Assembly (NCBI RefSeq): GCF_001294205.1
Contig: NZ_LAQT01000010.1
Coordinates: 281,643-345,642 of the forward strand
DNA length: 64,000 nt
Source: Amantichitinum ursilacus
GTDB taxonomy: Bacteria; Pseudomonadota; Gammaproteobacteria; Burkholderiales; Chitinibacteraceae
Direction of reading: 5' to 3'
Shown here: piece by piece, positions 45,516-56,679 of the stretch
Numbering within the stretch: position 1 is the stretch's first letter
Layout of the letters: each line of letters opens with the position of its first letter
Program-made: the position numbers and the translations under genes
Notes under the pieces: model-generated
The model's database searches: none
The model's input: the letters and a program-made list of their open reading frames with translations, nothing else
What the model was told of the DNA's origin: nothing

Positions 45516-45622
45516 GGCACAAACTCGGTCTACGGGCGGAACCGCCAGCATACCGCAGCGCCCGGCCGCACCGTCGCGATGCGACAAGCCGGGCTAACGA
45601 ACGATGGGCTGATGATGTGGCG

Positions 45623-46765
45623 TTATCCGGCGCGCGCCACCAGCGCATCGCGCATACGGCGCAGCGCTTCTTGCAGCGTAGGCAGCGGGCAACCAAAGTT
45701 AAGCCGCACAAAGCCCGGTGCGCCAAACGCCGCGCCATCCGACAAACCCACCCCAGCCGCTTCAAAGAATGCTTTGGGGTTTTCGATACCAGCGGCGCGG
45801 CAATCGATCCATGCCAGGTAAGTGGCTTGCGGGTGCGTCACGCGCACGCCATCCACGCCATCCAGCGCCTTCACCACCAGATCGCGGTTGCGTCGCAGCA
45901 CCTGCAGCAACTCGGCGCGCCACGGTGCGCCATCGCGATAGGCCGCTTCGCAGGCGACATAACCAAACAGGTTGATATGCGGCACGATGCCCGCTTTAAC
46001 GCGCTCAAAGCGCTGGCGCAAAGCGGCGTCCGGGATCACGGCAAAGGCCGCGCCCAGGCCCGGCACGTTATAGGTTTTGGACGGCGCCATCAGCGTGATG
46101 GTGCGCGCGGCCATGCCGGGCAGGCTGGCAAACGGGATAAAGGGGGTGTCGTCATCCAGGATCAGATCGCAATGGATTTCATCGCTGATGACGGTGATAT
46201 CGTGCGCTTCGGCAAAATGCGCCAGCCGTTCCAGCTCATCGCGTCGCCACACGCGGCCCACCGGGTTATGCGGATTGCACAGCATCAAGGTCTTGCTGCC
46301 CGCTTCCAGCGCGGCTTGCAGCGCATCAAAGTCCCAATGCCATTCGCCATGGTCATGTCGCAGCGGCATCTTGTTAAGCGGCCGATTGGACAGTTGTGGC
46401 GCGCTCATGAATGGCGGATAGATCGGCGTGGCCGTCAGCACCGGGTCTTGCTCGCCGCCCGTGGCCCGACACGCCACGTTCAGCCCGACCACCAGGCCGG
46501 GCAGCCAAACCAGCCATTCCGGCGCAATCGGCCAGCCGTAATCGCGCTGCAGCGCATCCACCACCGCTTTGATCGCGCCGGGCGTGGCGTCGCCATAACC
46601 AAAAACGCCATGGGTGGCGCGTTCCACCACCGCCGCCGTCACGGCAGGGGGCGCGGCAAAGTCCATATCCGCCACCCACATCGGCAACACATCCTGGCCG
46701 GCATAAAGCTGCCATTTGCTGCTGTCGCTCTGGCTGCGATCGATGGGGGTATCAAAATCAAACAT
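45623..46765 (-). CDS. MalY/PatB-type PLP enzyme (cystathionine beta-lyase family)
   Basis: 380 residues, fold type I PLP enzyme. Opens with LPMWVADMDF, the family hallmark; LCNPHNPVGRVW follows, and the Schiff-base lysine is in APSKTYNVPGL. Members cleave cystathionine/cysteine, and MalY also modulates the maltose regulator in E. coli. No ribosome site is striking. The gene is alone, between nudC and the acetyltransferase, on the same strand. Confidence 0.9.
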   Translation of the reverse strand: MFDFDTPIDRSQSDSSKWQLYAGQDVLPMWVADMDFAAPPAVTAAVVERATHGVFGYGDATPGAIKAVVDALQRDYGWPIAPEWLVWLPGLVVGLNVACRATGGEQDPVLTATPIYPPFMSAPQLSNRPLNKMPLRHDHGEWHWDFDALQAALEAGSKTLMLCNPHNPVGRVWRRDELERLAHFAEAHDITVISDEIHCDLILDDDTPFIPFASLPGMAARTITLMAPSKTYNVPGLGAAFAVIPDAALRQRFERVKAGIVPHINLFGYVACEAAYRDGAPWRAELLQVLRRNRDLVVKALDGVDGVRVTHPQATYLAWIDCRAAGIENPKAFFEAAGVGLSDGAAFGAPGFVRLNFGCPLPTLQEALRRMRDALVARAG

Positions 46766-46823
46766 GGCGGGTGTACCGGATCTATAAGGTGGATGAGGGC
46801 GAAGTCAGCGTTACGGGCCGGGA

Positions 46824-47690
46824 TCAGGCGGCGCGCATTTCACTAACTACATGTTCAATCAAACGCCGCGCAATGCTGGCGCGCGTGGGCAGGTCGGGCA
46901 AGGCGTCGATATCAAACCACTGCGCGTCCTCAATTTCTTCGGGCTGGCAGACGATATCGCCGCCGTCGTAATCGGCAATAAACGCCAGCATCAACGAATG
47001 CGGAAACGGCCAACTCTGGCTATCAAACCAGCGCAGGTTTTTAACGCGCAGATTGACCTCTTCCATCACCTCGCGGTGCACGGTGCCTTCGCAGGCTTCG
47101 CCGGGTTCGACAAAACCCGCCAGCGCGCTGTACATGCCGGCTTTAAAGTGCGGCGAGCGCGCCAGCAACAGCTGGCGACCGCGTTTGATCAGCACCATGA
47201 TGGCGGGCGACACGCGCGCGTAATGGCGTTGATGGCAATTGGGGCAGACGCGGGCCACTTCATTTGGCGCCGGGAAGGTGGCGGTGCCGCAATAGCCGCA
47301 AAAGCGGTGTTCGCGATCCCAGCTCACCAACTGGCGCGCGCGGGCGGCAATCCAGAAATCGCCTTCATCCAGCGAACCATGCACGGCGCGCAAGTTATGC
47401 AACGCATAGCCATCGGGCGCATCGCCTTGCGGCCAGAACAGCAGGCGGCACGCCTGGCCCGCGCGATCGCCGATCAGATAATCGGCCTCGGGTTGGCCCA
47501 AGGCACTGATCAACGCATCGGCCTGCGGCAGGCTGAACGAGGGGGTGGCGGGCTGCGGCGATGCGGCATGCTCCGGCAATGCGGGAAGCAGGATATTTTC
47601 GCCTATCCACGCATAACAGCGGGCGGCGGCATCGGTGCAGGTGGCGGCAAAGCGGGGGGAGAAGTCGGTCGGCAGCATGGCTGACATCAT
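46824..47690 (-). CDS. nudC: NADH pyrophosphatase/RNA decapping Nudix hydrolase
   Basis: 288 residues. The four-Cys zinc site (CGYC, CPNC), a full Nudix box ([20 protein letters not shown]) and the NudC signature SQSWPFPHS are all present. It cleaves NAD(H) and removes NAD caps from RNA. Start uncertain among ATGs at 47690, 47687 and 47678. Divergent from the pseudouridine synthase gene. Confidence 0.92.
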   Translation of the reverse strand: MMSAMLPTDFSPRFAATCTDAAARCYAWIGENILLPALPEHAASPQPATPSFSLPQADALISALGQPEADYLIGDRAGQACRLLFWPQGDAPDGYALHNLRAVHGSLDEGDFWIAARARQLVSWDREHRFCGYCGTATFPAPNEVARVCPNCHQRHYARVSPAIMVLIKRGRQLLLARSPHFKAGMYSALAGFVEPGEACEGTVHREVMEEVNLRVKNLRWFDSQSWPFPHSLMLAFIADYDGGDIVCQPEEIEDAQWFDIDALPDLPTRASIARRLIEHVVSEMRAA

Positions 47691-47772
47691 AGCGCGGGAT
47701 GGCCGCTGCGTGGCGTCAGCGGACACGGTAAACTGGCGCGCTTCGTTCCTGTTCTCTGGTCATCGCCTGCCT

Positions 47773-48675
47773 ATGTCGCGCCCGCCTGCTTCTGCCCGTC
47801 GTACTTCGCCCAAGGCCAGCGGCACGCCGCGCGCGGCCGCAGCTGGCGCGGGTAGCCGCAACGGCAAGCCTGCGGCCGAGGGGCGCCAATCCGGGCGCGC
47901 CCAGCCCAGGGTTGCGGCAGGCAAACCCGCGGAAATCCTCAGCATTGCGCGCGCGTTGTCGCGCCTGGGTTATTGCTCGCGCAGCCAGGCCGAGGCGCTG
48001 GTGCTGGCAGGCCAGGTGAGCGTGGGCGGGCGTGTGGTGCGTGATCTGGCGCGGCGGGTTGATCTGAACGCCGACCCACTGACGGTCGCGGGCGTGGCGG
48101 TTAGAGCGGTGGCCAAAGTCTATTTGATGCTGAACAAGCCGCGCGGCCTGGTCACCACGGCGGATGACGAAAAAGGCCGCGCCACCATCTACGATTGCAT
48201 CGCCGATGCGGGCTTGCCGTGGCTGGGGCCGGTGGGCCGGCTGGATAAAGCCAGCGAAGGCTTGCTGCTGTTAACCAACGACACCACCTGGGCCGCGCGC
48301 CTGACCGACCCCGCCACGCACGTGGACAAGTGCTACCACGTGCAGATCGATGCACTGGCCGACGACGCCTTGCTGGCGCGGTTGCGCGAAGGCGTGGTGG
48401 ATGAGGGCGAGCCGCTGCGCGCCAAAGCGGTCACGCTGTTACGCCATGGCGAAAAAAACAGCTGGCTGGCGATTACGCTGGACGAAGGCCGCAACCGGCA
48501 TATTCGTCGTCTGCTGGCCGCGCAGGGCATCGATACGCTGCGTTTATTGCGCGTGGCCATCGGCGGTGTGCAGTTGGGTGATCTGGCCAAAGGTCAGTGG
48601 CGGCATTTGACGGCGCAAGAAGTCGAAAAAATTTCTGCAACGGCGTGTCAACCGCCGCAAAAATCCAGACGTTAA
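47773..48675 (+). CDS. RsuA/RluB-family pseudouridine synthase
   Basis: 300 residues. A disordered basic N-terminus of about 60 residues is followed by an S4 RNA-binding domain ([17 protein letters not shown]) and the catalytic domain with the active-site Asp in [16 protein letters not shown]. It modifies uridine in 23S or 16S rRNA; which position is not clear. A Rho-independent terminator follows. Confidence 0.9.
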   Translation: MSRPPASARRTSPKASGTPRAAAAGAGSRNGKPAAEGRQSGRAQPRVAAGKPAEILSIARALSRLGYCSRSQAEALVLAGQVSVGGRVVRDLARRVDLNADPLTVAGVAVRAVAKVYLMLNKPRGLVTTADDEKGRATIYDCIADAGLPWLGPVGRLDKASEGLLLLTNDTTWAARLTDPATHVDKCYHVQIDALADDALLARLREGVVDEGEPLRAKAVTLLRHGEKNSWLAITLDEGRNRHIRRLLAAQGIDTLRLLRVAIGGVQLGDLAKGQWRHLTAQEVEKISATACQPPQKSRR

Positions 48676-48748
48676 GACGGTGCGGGTTGCGCGAGTGACC
48701 CGTGTGCGGTTGACAACGCTCCGTTGCCTTATGGGCACGAGCCTTCCG

Positions 48749-48776
48749 GGCACCTGTGTAAACAGGTGCCTTTTTT
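48749..48776 (+). terminator. Intrinsic terminator
   Basis: GGCACCTGT and ACAGGTGCC form a 9-bp stem, followed by TTTTTT. Confidence 0.9.
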
Positions 48777-48998
48777 CTTGTGCGCCGCCCGCATCGCCCC
48801 ACCCTGCCCGCTTGGCCATCCGGCTAAATAGTCTCGCTTAATCATCGTGTTGCCGCACAAAACCCCAGGGGATAACCTCAATTCCCGCTGTAAGGGTTCC
48901 CCTGTATATTCCACCGGCATAACACGCAGTTCCATACTAAAAAACAAATCAATCACTCGTAGAACAATCGCCCCCAAACAGGCGAGGCAGGGAAGCTC

Positions 48999-50930
48999 AT
49001 GTTTAATACGCTCAAGGCACGCCTTCTGGGCGCGGTGGCCGCTGTGCTGGTGGTTACCGTCGTCATCGGCGTGTGGCTGTTTGCCAGCGCGCAAGCCAGC
49101 CGCACGCAACAACAAGTCAATCAACAAATCGACGCGCTGCTGGGCGGCGTGGTCGATACGCTTAGCGTGGCCGATAGCGCGCTCACCGAGCGCGTGCAAG
49201 GCGCGATGAAGTTGCTGCAGCAGCGCGGCCAGGCGCTGGGTGCGCCCACGGCGGGCCCGCAAGTCAGCGTTAAAAGCCAGTCCGTGCCCGATTTGCTGTT
49301 GGGCGGCAATGCGCAGGCCAACCAGTTTGCGTTGGTGGATGGTGTTACCGACACCCTGGGCGGCACCGCCACGCTGTTTACCCGCGCGGGCGACAGCTTT
49401 GTGCGCGTCTCCACCAATGTGATGAAAGACGGCGCGCGCGCCATCGGCACGCCGCTCGACCCCAATGGCAAAGCCTATGCCGCGCTCAAACAAGGCCAGC
49501 CGTTTTATGGCGAAGTCGATATCCTGGGCGCGCCGTACGTCACCGGTTACGAGCCGATTTTTGACAGCGCGCATCAGCCGGTGGGCGTCTGGTACGTGGG
49601 CTACAAGGTCAATCTGCAATCGCTGCAGGATTCGGTCAGCCATGCGCGCGTGCTGGATCATGGTTTTGTCGCCATCGTCGACGCCAAAGGCAAAGTGCGG
49701 TTTCACTCCAGCAATTACGACGATGACGCGATCACCAAAGCGCTGGCCAGCCCCGATGACCAATGGGTGAAGGTGGAAAAAGCCTGGCCCGCCTGGTCGT
49801 TCCGCGTGATTGCGGCTTACCCGCGCAGCGACGTTAGCGACATGGTGCGCAGCGATGCGCTGACCATCATCGGCGTGGCCGCCCTGCTGATCATCGTGCT
49901 GCTGGCGCTGATCTATGTGCTGATCGGCAGCCAGGTCTTGCGCCCGCTGGGCGGTGAACCCGCTGCTGCCGTGGCCGTGGCGCGCGCGGTGGCCAGCGGC
50001 GATTTGTCGCATCCCATCCATACCCGCGGTGCGGCGCCGGACAGCCTGATGGTGGCGATGGCGGCAATGCAAACCGCATTGCGCGACATGCTCGGCGAAA
50101 TCCGTAACGAGGCCAGCCACGTGCAAGACGTGGCGCGCCAGTTTGGCAATACCGCGCAGCAATTGCATCAGAGCGCGGCGCATCAGGGCGAAGCCACCAC
50201 CAGCATGGTCAATGCGCTGGATGGCTTGATTGGCGGCATACGCCAGGTGTCGTTGCACGCTGACAGCGCGGTAACGCTTACGCAAGACAGCGCCACCGCA
50301 TCGCGCGAGGGTGAGGCGGTGATTGCCGACGCGGCCAATGAAATTCGCACCGTGGCCGACCACGTGGCGCGCTCGTCCACTGATATCGCCACGCTGACTG
50401 ACAAGAGCCGCGATGTGTCGGTGGTGATGGGCGTGATCAAGGAACTGGCCGAGCAGACCAATCTGCTGGCGCTGAATGCCGCGATTGAAGCGGCGCGCGC
50501 TGGTGAACATGGGCGCGGTTTTGCTGTGGTGGCTGACGAAGTACGCAAACTGGCCGAGCGCACCAAGCAATCCACGCAGGAAATCAACGAAATCGTCGCC
50601 GCCATCCAGAACGGCGCGCGTGATTCCAACGAGGCGATGACGTTAACGCAGCAGAAAGTGACCACCGGCGTGCAACTGGCCGAAAAAGCCGGCACGGCGA
50701 TTGGCCGCATCGAAGAAATGGCCAACCAGGTGCTGCAGACCACGGCGGAGATCAACACGCTGCTGCATCAACAAGACACGGCCAGCGCGAGGATTTCGGA
50801 TAGCGTAAACCGCGTGGCCAGCGCGATTGCGCAGAACGAAGCGGCATCACGCCAGACTGCCCACCAGGCCGACGAGATGAACGCGGTGGCGGGGCATCTG
50901 AACAGCATCCTGGGGCGGTTCAAGTTGTGA
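48999..50930 (+). CDS. Methyl-accepting chemotaxis protein with Cache-type sensor
   Basis: 643 residues. Membrane helix (about 9-31), a periplasmic Cache3/Cache2-type domain (about 35-285, with GVWYVGYKV), second helix (288-312), HAMP, and a full-length signalling domain with the conserved tip ([20 protein letters not shown]). The ligand is unknown; Cache domains usually bind amino or organic acids. GGGAAG lies before the ATG. Confidence 0.92.
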   Translation: MFNTLKARLLGAVAAVLVVTVVIGVWLFASAQASRTQQQVNQQIDALLGGVVDTLSVADSALTERVQGAMKLLQQRGQALGAPTAGPQVSVKSQSVPDLLLGGNAQANQFALVDGVTDTLGGTATLFTRAGDSFVRVSTNVMKDGARAIGTPLDPNGKAYAALKQGQPFYGEVDILGAPYVTGYEPIFDSAHQPVGVWYVGYKVNLQSLQDSVSHARVLDHGFVAIVDAKGKVRFHSSNYDDDAITKALASPDDQWVKVEKAWPAWSFRVIAAYPRSDVSDMVRSDALTIIGVAALLIIVLLALIYVLIGSQVLRPLGGEPAAAVAVARAVASGDLSHPIHTRGAAPDSLMVAMAAMQTALRDMLGEIRNEASHVQDVARQFGNTAQQLHQSAAHQGEATTSMVNALDGLIGGIRQVSLHADSAVTLTQDSATASREGEAVIADAANEIRTVADHVARSSTDIATLTDKSRDVSVVMGVIKELAEQTNLLALNAAIEAARAGEHGRGFAVVADEVRKLAERTKQSTQEINEIVAAIQNGARDSNEAMTLTQQKVTTGVQLAEKAGTAIGRIEEMANQVLQTTAEINTLLHQQDTASARISDSVNRVASAIAQNEAASRQTAHQADEMNAVAGHLNSILGRFKL

Positions 50931-50932
50931 GG

Positions 50933-51123
50933 CATAGGGTGGGACTCGGCGTCCCCGTCTGACCCACCACTCAAAGGCATCAGCGAGAACGCAAGAGTAT
51001 GCGTTTCACTTCGACGGCTTTGAATAGTGGGTCGAGACCCACCATTCAAAGGCATTAGCGAGAACGCAAGCGTATGCGTTTCACTTCGACGGCTTTGAAT
51101 GGTGGGTCTTGACCCACCCTATG
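50933..51123. repeat. GGGTGGGTC palindromic repeat, tandem double copy
   Basis: Two 75-bp direct repeats (50961-51035 and 51036-51110). Each is itself a long inverted repeat: CCCACC...CTTTGAA and reverse, with AACGCAAG/TATGCGTT inside. CATAGGGTGGG and CCCACCCTATG stand at the outer ends. Lies between the convergent chemotaxis and maf genes, so it probably acts as a bidirectional hairpin. Confidence 0.8.
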
Positions 51124-51723
51124 TCATTTCGCCAGCGCCCCGAGGCCGTGGCGGGCCAGCAGCGCGGCGGTGTCGTGCAGCGGCAGGCCCATCACGCCGG
51201 TGTAGCTGCCTTCCAGATGCGCCACAAACAATCCGCCCAGACCCTGGATGCCATACGCGCCCGCCTTATCCATCGGTTCGCCGCTGGCCACATAAGCGGC
51301 GATTTGCGCATCGCTCAGTTCGGCAAAGCGTACATTGCTGGTCGATAGCACGACTTCAATCCCGCTCGTGGTGTGCAGCCCCAGGCTGGTCAACACCTGG
51401 TGCGTGGAGCCTGACAGCGTCCGCAACATGCGCGCGGCGTCGGCGGCGTCTTCCGGCTTGCCCAGAATCAGCCCATCCAGCGCCACGGTAGTATCGGCCG
51501 CCAGCACCGGCCGGGTCGGCAAGCCTTGTGTCTGCATCGCCGCCCAACCGCTGGCCGCCTTGGCGTGCGCCAGGCGCAGCACATAGTCGCGCGCTGGTTC
51601 GTTGGGCAACGGGGTTTCGTCAACGGGCGCATCGATGCGCATAAAGCGCACGCCAATTTGCGCCAGCAGTTCGCGCCGGCGCGGGCTGCCCGAGGCCAGG
51701 TAGAGATCGAGATCAGAATTCAT
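51124..51723 (-). CDS. maf: Maf-family nucleotide pyrophosphatase
   Basis: 199 residues. SGSPRRRELL at the N-terminus and ADTTVALDG define the Maf/YhdE group, which hydrolyses dTTP/UTP and modified nucleotides. The end has the usual GLPL element. It is followed after 8 bp upstream by rlmH on the same strand. Confidence 0.92.
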   Translation of the reverse strand: MNSDLDLYLASGSPRRRELLAQIGVRFMRIDAPVDETPLPNEPARDYVLRLAHAKAASGWAAMQTQGLPTRPVLAADTTVALDGLILGKPEDAADAARMLRTLSGSTHQVLTSLGLHTTSGIEVVLSTSNVRFAELSDAQIAAYVASGEPMDKAGAYGIQGLGGLFVAHLEGSYTGVMGLPLHDTAALLARHGLGALAK

Positions 51724-51731
51724 GGGTTCGC

Positions 51732-52202
51732 TTATTCGCGGTGGTACGGATGGTTATGCAGGATCGACCAGGCGCGATATAGCTGCTCAGCCAGCAGCAC
51801 GCGCACCATGCCATGCGGCATGGTCAGGGCGGACAGTTGTAATAGCTGATCGGCGCGCTGCTTGACGCTGGGGTCCAGCCCGTCGGTGCCGCCGATGATA
51901 AACACCACATCGCGGCCGTCGACATGCCAGCTTTTCATTTGCTCGGCCAGTTTCATGGTGGTCCAGTTGGCGCCGCGCTCGTCCAGCGCCAACACGCGTG
52001 CGCCATTGGGAATGGCGGCCATGATGCGCTCGGCTTCTTCCGCCATCACTTGCTGCGGCGTGCGCCCGCCTGAACGCTTGTCCGGCTTTAATTCCACCAG
52101 CTGAATCGCAAATTCGCGCGGCATGCGCTTTACGTATTCGGTAAAGCCTTGCTCGATCCACGCCGGCATCTTGTGGCCCAGCGCAATGATGATGAGTTTC
52201 AT
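51732..52202 (-). CDS. rlmH: 23S rRNA pseudouridine-1915 N3-methyltransferase
   Basis: 156 residues, SPOUT methyltransferase with the C-terminal knot ([18 protein letters not shown], ending HNHPYHRE). LALDERG is the conserved middle. Full family length. First gene of rlmH-maf. Confidence 0.95.
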   Translation of the reverse strand: MKLIIIALGHKMPAWIEQGFTEYVKRMPREFAIQLVELKPDKRSGGRTPQQVMAEEAERIMAAIPNGARVLALDERGANWTTMKLAEQMKSWHVDGRDVVFIIGGTDGLDPSVKQRADQLLQLSALTMPHGMVRVLLAEQLYRAWSILHNHPYHRE

Positions 52203-52283
52203 GGAGTGATCAGGTATAAGACATCGAAACGCAGCCCGACCCGGGCCGCACCGCACTTTAACACTGTTATCCGAGTACCCGAA

Positions 52284-53009
52284 TTGGACCACCCCATCCA
52301 GCCGCTGACCGTCGCCGACCCCACCGCGCTGACGGTGCTGGCTACTGAAGCCGATTTCGTCCTGGTGTACAAACCACCGGGCATGAACTTCCATGCCGAG
52401 GGCGAGGAAAGCGGCGTGATCAGCGCCTTGCGCGAACAGATCGCCGGCGACCTGCACGCGGTGCACCGGCTGGATCGCATCACCAGCGGGCTGATTCTGT
52501 TTGCGCGCTCCAGCAGCGCCGCGCGCCGCTTTGGCGAGTTGTTTAGCGGCCGCGACATGAATAAATTCTACCTGGCGCTGGCCCACGGCAAACCGGGCAA
52601 GAAACAAGGCACGATCGCGGGCGGCATGCAGGCGGGCCGGGGCGGCAACTGGAAACTGACACGCGATACGCAAAACCACGCCGTCACGCAGTTCTTTAGC
52701 TACGGCTTGGGCAGCGGCTTGCGCGCGTATTTGCTCAGACCCCGCACCGGCCGCACCCACCAGTTGCGCGTGGCGCTAAAGAGCTTGGGCGTGCCGATTC
52801 TGGGCGATGAACGATACGGCGGCGCACCGGCCGATCGCGGCTATTTGCATGCGTATGCGTTGGAGTTTGAGTGGGACGGCCAAATGCATCGGTATATCTG
52901 TTTGCCGCAGGCGGGTGAGCATTGGCCCGCAGAGTGGCCCGAGCTGATGCGAGCGGATTTGCTGGCGCCGTGGGATATCAAGTGGCCCGGAACTGCGCCG
53001 GGGGCATAA
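52284..53009 (+). CDS. RluA-family pseudouridine synthase
   Basis: 241 residues from a TTG at 52284. No ATG is available upstream of the conserved region, and GTG at 52206 is the other option. The active-site Asp is in [22 protein letters not shown] and ILGDERYG are the other family blocks. No S4 domain, so it is of the short RluA type. RNA target unknown. Divergent from rlmH. Confidence 0.88.
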   Translation: MDHPIQPLTVADPTALTVLATEADFVLVYKPPGMNFHAEGEESGVISALREQIAGDLHAVHRLDRITSGLILFARSSSAARRFGELFSGRDMNKFYLALAHGKPGKKQGTIAGGMQAGRGGNWKLTRDTQNHAVTQFFSYGLGSGLRAYLLRPRTGRTHQLRVALKSLGVPILGDERYGGAPADRGYLHAYALEFEWDGQMHRYICLPQAGEHWPAEWPELMRADLLAPWDIKWPGTAPGA

Positions 53010-53016
53010 CCGAAAT

Positions 53017-53043
53017 GTGCGTTGCCCCAATGGGGTAACGCAC
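53017..53043. terminator. Hairpin after the RluA-family gene
   Basis: GTGCGTT-x-CCCC and GGGG-x-AACGCAC make an 11-12 bp stem. There is no T-run; probably a transcript end or stabiliser. Confidence 0.5.
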
Positions 53044-53077
53044 CCTACTGGAGTGGCTCGTGGTGGCGGCTTTGGCT

Positions 53078-53100
53078 GGTGGGTCTAGACCCACCCTATG
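53078..53100. repeat. GGGTGGGTC palindromic repeat, single copy
   Basis: GGTGGGTC-TA-GACCCACC plus CTATG, the same family as at 50933 and 56295. Confidence 0.75.
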
Positions 53101-53332
53101 AAGCATCGCGGCATTGGCCACCGCAGTGGGTGTGGCCCCGCGACAGCGAAGCGCCTCGCGGTGTCAGCCGCAATGTATCGGGCGTCCCACAGGGACTCCC
53201 TTTGGTCGTCGCCGCGGTCGCAGGTTGCGTACCGCCGGAGCGGAGGAAGCGGAGTGGCCAGTTGGGCCATGAGCATTCCGAGCACCGCCGGGACGCAAGA
53301 TGCGTCCGCGCAGTAGCCAACAGTTGTAAGTG

Positions 53333-53706
<374 letters not shown>

Positions 53707-53714
53707 CGGCGCCA

Positions 53715-54188
53715 TTATCCGTTGTCCGGGGCCAATTGGGCAAACGCTAATCCCGATTGCTGCGCCAACCGGCCCGCCAGTGCGGTGGCGGCGGCTTGGC
53801 CACGGCGCGTGGCGCGGTAGTGCGCAAACACAAAACGCTGGTCGTCGGGGCCCGCAAACAGCACCCACAGGCTATCGGCGCCGATGGTGCTGCGATCCTG
53901 TTCCAGCGTCACCCGGTCAAACGCGGCCAGATCGATTTCGCGCGTATACACCGGCAGCAAACCCAGCAGCATGGTGCGACGGCGCAAGTGGCGGCCGGCC
54001 AGTGTTTGCTCGGCCGGAAACATCCAGAACGCCGCGCCCAGGCCCAGCATGGTGTACCAGAACAGGCCGTAGAAATGATGTTCCAGCGTCGGCGTGGTGA
54101 TCAGCGGCCAACCCCATATGGCCGCGATCACCAACACCACGCCCACCAGCCACCACACCACGCGCCCGGCATTGCGGTGGACGATCAC
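53715..54188 (-). CDS. Two-helix membrane protein, unknown
   Basis: 157 residues from a GTG that overlaps the pyrC stop (GTGA). Two helices (about 9-30 and 40-58), then a soluble domain with [15 protein letters not shown]. It looks translationally coupled to pyrC, but its function is unknown. Confidence 0.7.
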   Translation of the reverse strand: MIVHRNAGRVVWWLVGVVLVIAAIWGWPLITTPTLEHHFYGLFWYTMLGLGAAFWMFPAEQTLAGRHLRRRTMLLGLLPVYTREIDLAAFDRVTLEQDRSTIGADSLWVLFAGPDDQRFVFAHYRATRRGQAAATALAGRLAQQSGLAFAQLAPDNG

Positions 54189-55219
54189 GCCAGCGTCCAG
54201 GCGATGCTTTCACCGGCGCGCAAAGGCACCACGGTATTCGCGCCAAACGGATATTCATCCGGCACTTGCCACGCTTGTTTGGTCAGCGTGACGGTGCCGC
54301 TATTACGTGGCAGCTGGTAAAAATCGGGGCCGTTAAAGCTGGCAAACGCTTCGAGCTTGTCCAGCGCGTTGGCCTGCTCAAACACTTCGGCATACAGCGG
54401 CAAGGCCGCGTGCGCGGTGTACATGCCGGCACAGCCACACGAGGTTTCTTTGGTATGGCGCGCATGCGGCGCGCTGTCGGTGCCGAGGAAAAAGCGATTG
54501 GAGGAGCCGGTTACCGCACGCACCAGCGCCTGGCGATGGGTTTCCCGCTTCAGCACCGGCAGGCAATAGTGATGCGGGCGGATGCCGCCGGTAAACATGG
54601 CGTTGCGGTTCATCAGCAAGTGGTGTGCCGTCACCGTGGCGGCCAGGTTGGCTGGGCCGGTGCTGACGAAATCGGCGGCGTGGCTGGTGGTGATGTGTTC
54701 CAGCACCACGCGCAGCGTCGGCAGCTTTTGCATCAGCGGGGCCAGCAGCGTATCGATAAACACCGCTTCGCGATCAAACACATCCACGCTGTGGTCGGTC
54801 ACTTCGCCATGCACCAGCAACGGCAAACCGACTTCAGCCATTTTTTCCAGCGCCGGCATTACCTTATCCAGCGACGTCACGCCGCTATCCGAATTGGTAG
54901 TGGCCCCGGCCGGATACAGTTTGACGCCATGCACAAAGCCGCTGGCGCGCGCCGCGACGATGTCGTCGGGCGAGGTGCGGTCGGTGAGGTACAGCGTCAT
55001 CAGCGGTTCAAACGTCATGCCCGCAGGCAGCGCCGCCAGAATACGTTGGCGATAGGCATCGGCCAGCGCCACGGTGGTCACCGGAGGCTTCAGGTTGGGC
55101 ATGACAATCGCGCGGGCAAATTCACGCGCGGTGTGGGGCAGCACGGCGGCCATCAGCTCGTTGTCGCGCAGATGCAGATGCCAATCATCAGGGCGGGTAA
55201 TCGTCAGGGTTTGGGTCAT
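54185..55219 (-). CDS. pyrC: Dihydroorotase (class II, PyrC)
   Basis: 344 residues. Zinc ligands in DDWHLHLRD, the carboxylated Lys in [10 protein letters not shown], further His in LLVHGEV and VLEHITT, and the catalytic Asp in LGTDSAPH. Third step of pyrimidine synthesis. The ATG at 55219 starts directly before the conserved TITRPDDWH. Confidence 0.95.
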   Translation of the reverse strand: MTQTLTITRPDDWHLHLRDNELMAAVLPHTAREFARAIVMPNLKPPVTTVALADAYRQRILAALPAGMTFEPLMTLYLTDRTSPDDIVAARASGFVHGVKLYPAGATTNSDSGVTSLDKVMPALEKMAEVGLPLLVHGEVTDHSVDVFDREAVFIDTLLAPLMQKLPTLRVVLEHITTSHAADFVSTGPANLAATVTAHHLLMNRNAMFTGGIRPHHYCLPVLKRETHRQALVRAVTGSSNRFFLGTDSAPHARHTKETSCGCAGMYTAHAALPLYAEVFEQANALDKLEAFASFNGPDFYQLPRNSGTVTLTKQAWQVPDEYPFGANTVVPLRAGESIAWTLA

Positions 55220-55272
55220 GGCGCGGGTATCTTGTAAGAAATCGGGGTTCGGATATCGAGGGTGCGGCGCGA

Positions 55273-55500
55273 TCAGCGTTTCTGGATCACGAACACAAAT
55301 TTGCCGTCGACCGTCTCGCTGCTTAGCAAGGGGTTCTGCGTCAGTTTGCAGAAGTCGGCAAAGTCTTTGACGGTGGCGGGATCCGTGCACGTAACGTGCA
55401 CGGCCTGACCGCTTTGCAGGCCAGCCAAGGCCTTTTTGGTACGCAGGATGGGCAGAGGGCAATTAAGGCCCGTCAGGTCTATGGCGAGGTCGGCGTTCAT
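55273..55500 (-). CDS. tusA: Sulfur-carrier protein TusA
   Basis: 75 residues with the [15 protein letters not shown] motif; the Cys carries persulfide for tRNA 2-thiouridine and other sulfur transfer. Full family length. Upstream of pyrC by about 50 bp on the same strand. Confidence 0.93.
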   Translation of the reverse strand: MNADLAIDLTGLNCPLPILRTKKALAGLQSGQAVHVTCTDPATVKDFADFCKLTQNPLLSSETVDGKFVFVIQKR

Positions 55501-55659
55501 GCAGCGGGCTCGGTATCGGGCAAAAGAAGCGCATTTTAACGCGGCCGCGCCGGTCCTGCCCGCGCCGCTACGCCAGGTTACCGTCGCGGCAAGACGCAAG
55601 GCATGCGCCAGGCGTATCATCAGCGGGTTTTTCGCCGCCGCAACACTGGAGTAGAGACC

Positions 55660-56292
55660 TTGAAACGCCTGATCCCGCTGACGCTGGCCACTGTCTGCCT
55701 GCTGAGCAGCGTCTTCGTATATGCCGATAACGTCGGCCAGAGCCCTGATAATCCGCGCAATGGCAATAACCGTGGCGCCAGCACGGATGGAGATAAAGAT
55801 CGCGATTTCAGCTTTAGCAATCTGCTGAAAAACACCCTGCCCACGCCGCAAGAACAGCCGTTTACCAAGCCCGAATTGTCCACGCTGGGCAACTGGGTGC
55901 AGTTTCGTAACAACAAGGCCTGGGGCAACGAAAAGTTTCTGGTGTCCGAGGACAGCCTGAGCGTGGGCAAGGACGCCATCGTGCGTTATGCCGCGGCCAT
56001 TCCGCTGCGCGATGGCAAGACGTTTAACCACGTGTATGAAGGCATCGATTGCGATACCGGGCAGTTCCGCACCTATGCGTTTGCCGGTGCGGACGGCAAG
56101 TGGTCCGAGATGAACCGGCCGTGGGACAAGATCAAGGTGGAAGGCTACAACGCCCTGCAAGCGCCGCTGTACGAAATGCTGTGCAGCGCGCGTGATCCGC
56201 TGCCGATCAAGGATATGAAAGATGCGCTGGGTAGCAAGATCGCGTTTCCGTCCTGCCCCGGCTGCCATAGCAATGGCGGCGGCAACCAATAA
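55660..56292 (+). CDS. CNP1-like exported protein
   Basis: 210 residues from a TTG with GGAG upstream; there is no ATG. A signal peptide (KRLIPLTLATVCLLSSVFVYA) is followed by an Asn/Gly-rich stretch and the CNP1-like domain (GNWVQFRNNK and following, then VYEGIDCDTGQ, MNRPWDKI). The C-terminus ends in CPGCHSNGGG. The CNP1 family is common in Neisseriales and relatives; function unknown. Confidence 0.8.
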   Translation: MKRLIPLTLATVCLLSSVFVYADNVGQSPDNPRNGNNRGASTDGDKDRDFSFSNLLKNTLPTPQEQPFTKPELSTLGNWVQFRNNKAWGNEKFLVSEDSLSVGKDAIVRYAAAIPLRDGKTFNHVYEGIDCDTGQFRTYAFAGADGKWSEMNRPWDKIKVEGYNALQAPLYEMLCSARDPLPIKDMKDALGSKIAFPSCPGCHSNGGGNQ

Positions 56293-56294
56293 CC

Positions 56295-56456
56295 CATAGG
56301 GTGGGTCATGACCCACCAACCCAAGTGGCATGCCAAGGCAGCAGTGCCTGGTGATGGCTTTGGGTATGGCTGGGCAACTGAGCGATCCGGGGTGGTATGC
56401 GTGGCGCGCGGGTGCCTGGCGATGGCTTTGAGTGGTGGGTCGAGACCCACCCTATG
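56295..56456. repeat. GGGTGGGTC palindromic repeat pair
   Basis: CATAGGGTGGGTC-AT-GACCCACC at 56295-56316 and GGTGGGTC-GA-GACCCACCCTATG ending at 56456, in inverted orientation with 115 bp between. Same family as the other two sites. The rest of the 386-bp gap holds the first maltose operator and no gene. Confidence 0.8.
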
Positions 56457-56578
56457 CCGTTCGTCGCCTTTGGATGTTCTTCGGGCCGTGTGTTCGCGCG
56501 GCTTTCTGCGGTTTCGTAAGTAAAACACCGTAGTTTCATCTCGCCGACTACAGGCGTTATGATGCGTTCAAACGCAAT

Positions 56579-56592
56579 TCAAACCGGTTTGA
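56579..56592 (+). promoter_or_regulatory. LacI-type operator, maltose cluster, site 1
   Basis: TCAAACCGGTTTGA, a perfect 14-bp palindrome with central CG, the form typical of LacI/MalR-family operators. It lies 88 bp before the alpha-glucosidase ATG. The repressor is not in the window. Confidence 0.7.
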
Positions 56593-56679
56593 CTCGATAG
56601 ATGCGCAAGCCGGCATCGCCTATAACAGATAGGTTCGGCCGTATCCGGCCCGTGATCAACGAAACCAGAAGAAGACAGC

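Noticed and set aside
48729..50570. 613-codon open frame on the minus strand
   Set aside because: It lies opposite the chemotaxis receptor gene, shows no family motif and results from the high GC content.
51732..52760. N-terminal extension of rlmH
   Set aside because: RlmH is complete from 52202; the upstream part is opposite the RluA-family gene.
55273..56331. Long frame extending tusA upstream
   Set aside because: TusA has its normal start at 55500, and the extension is the reverse of the CNP1-like gene.
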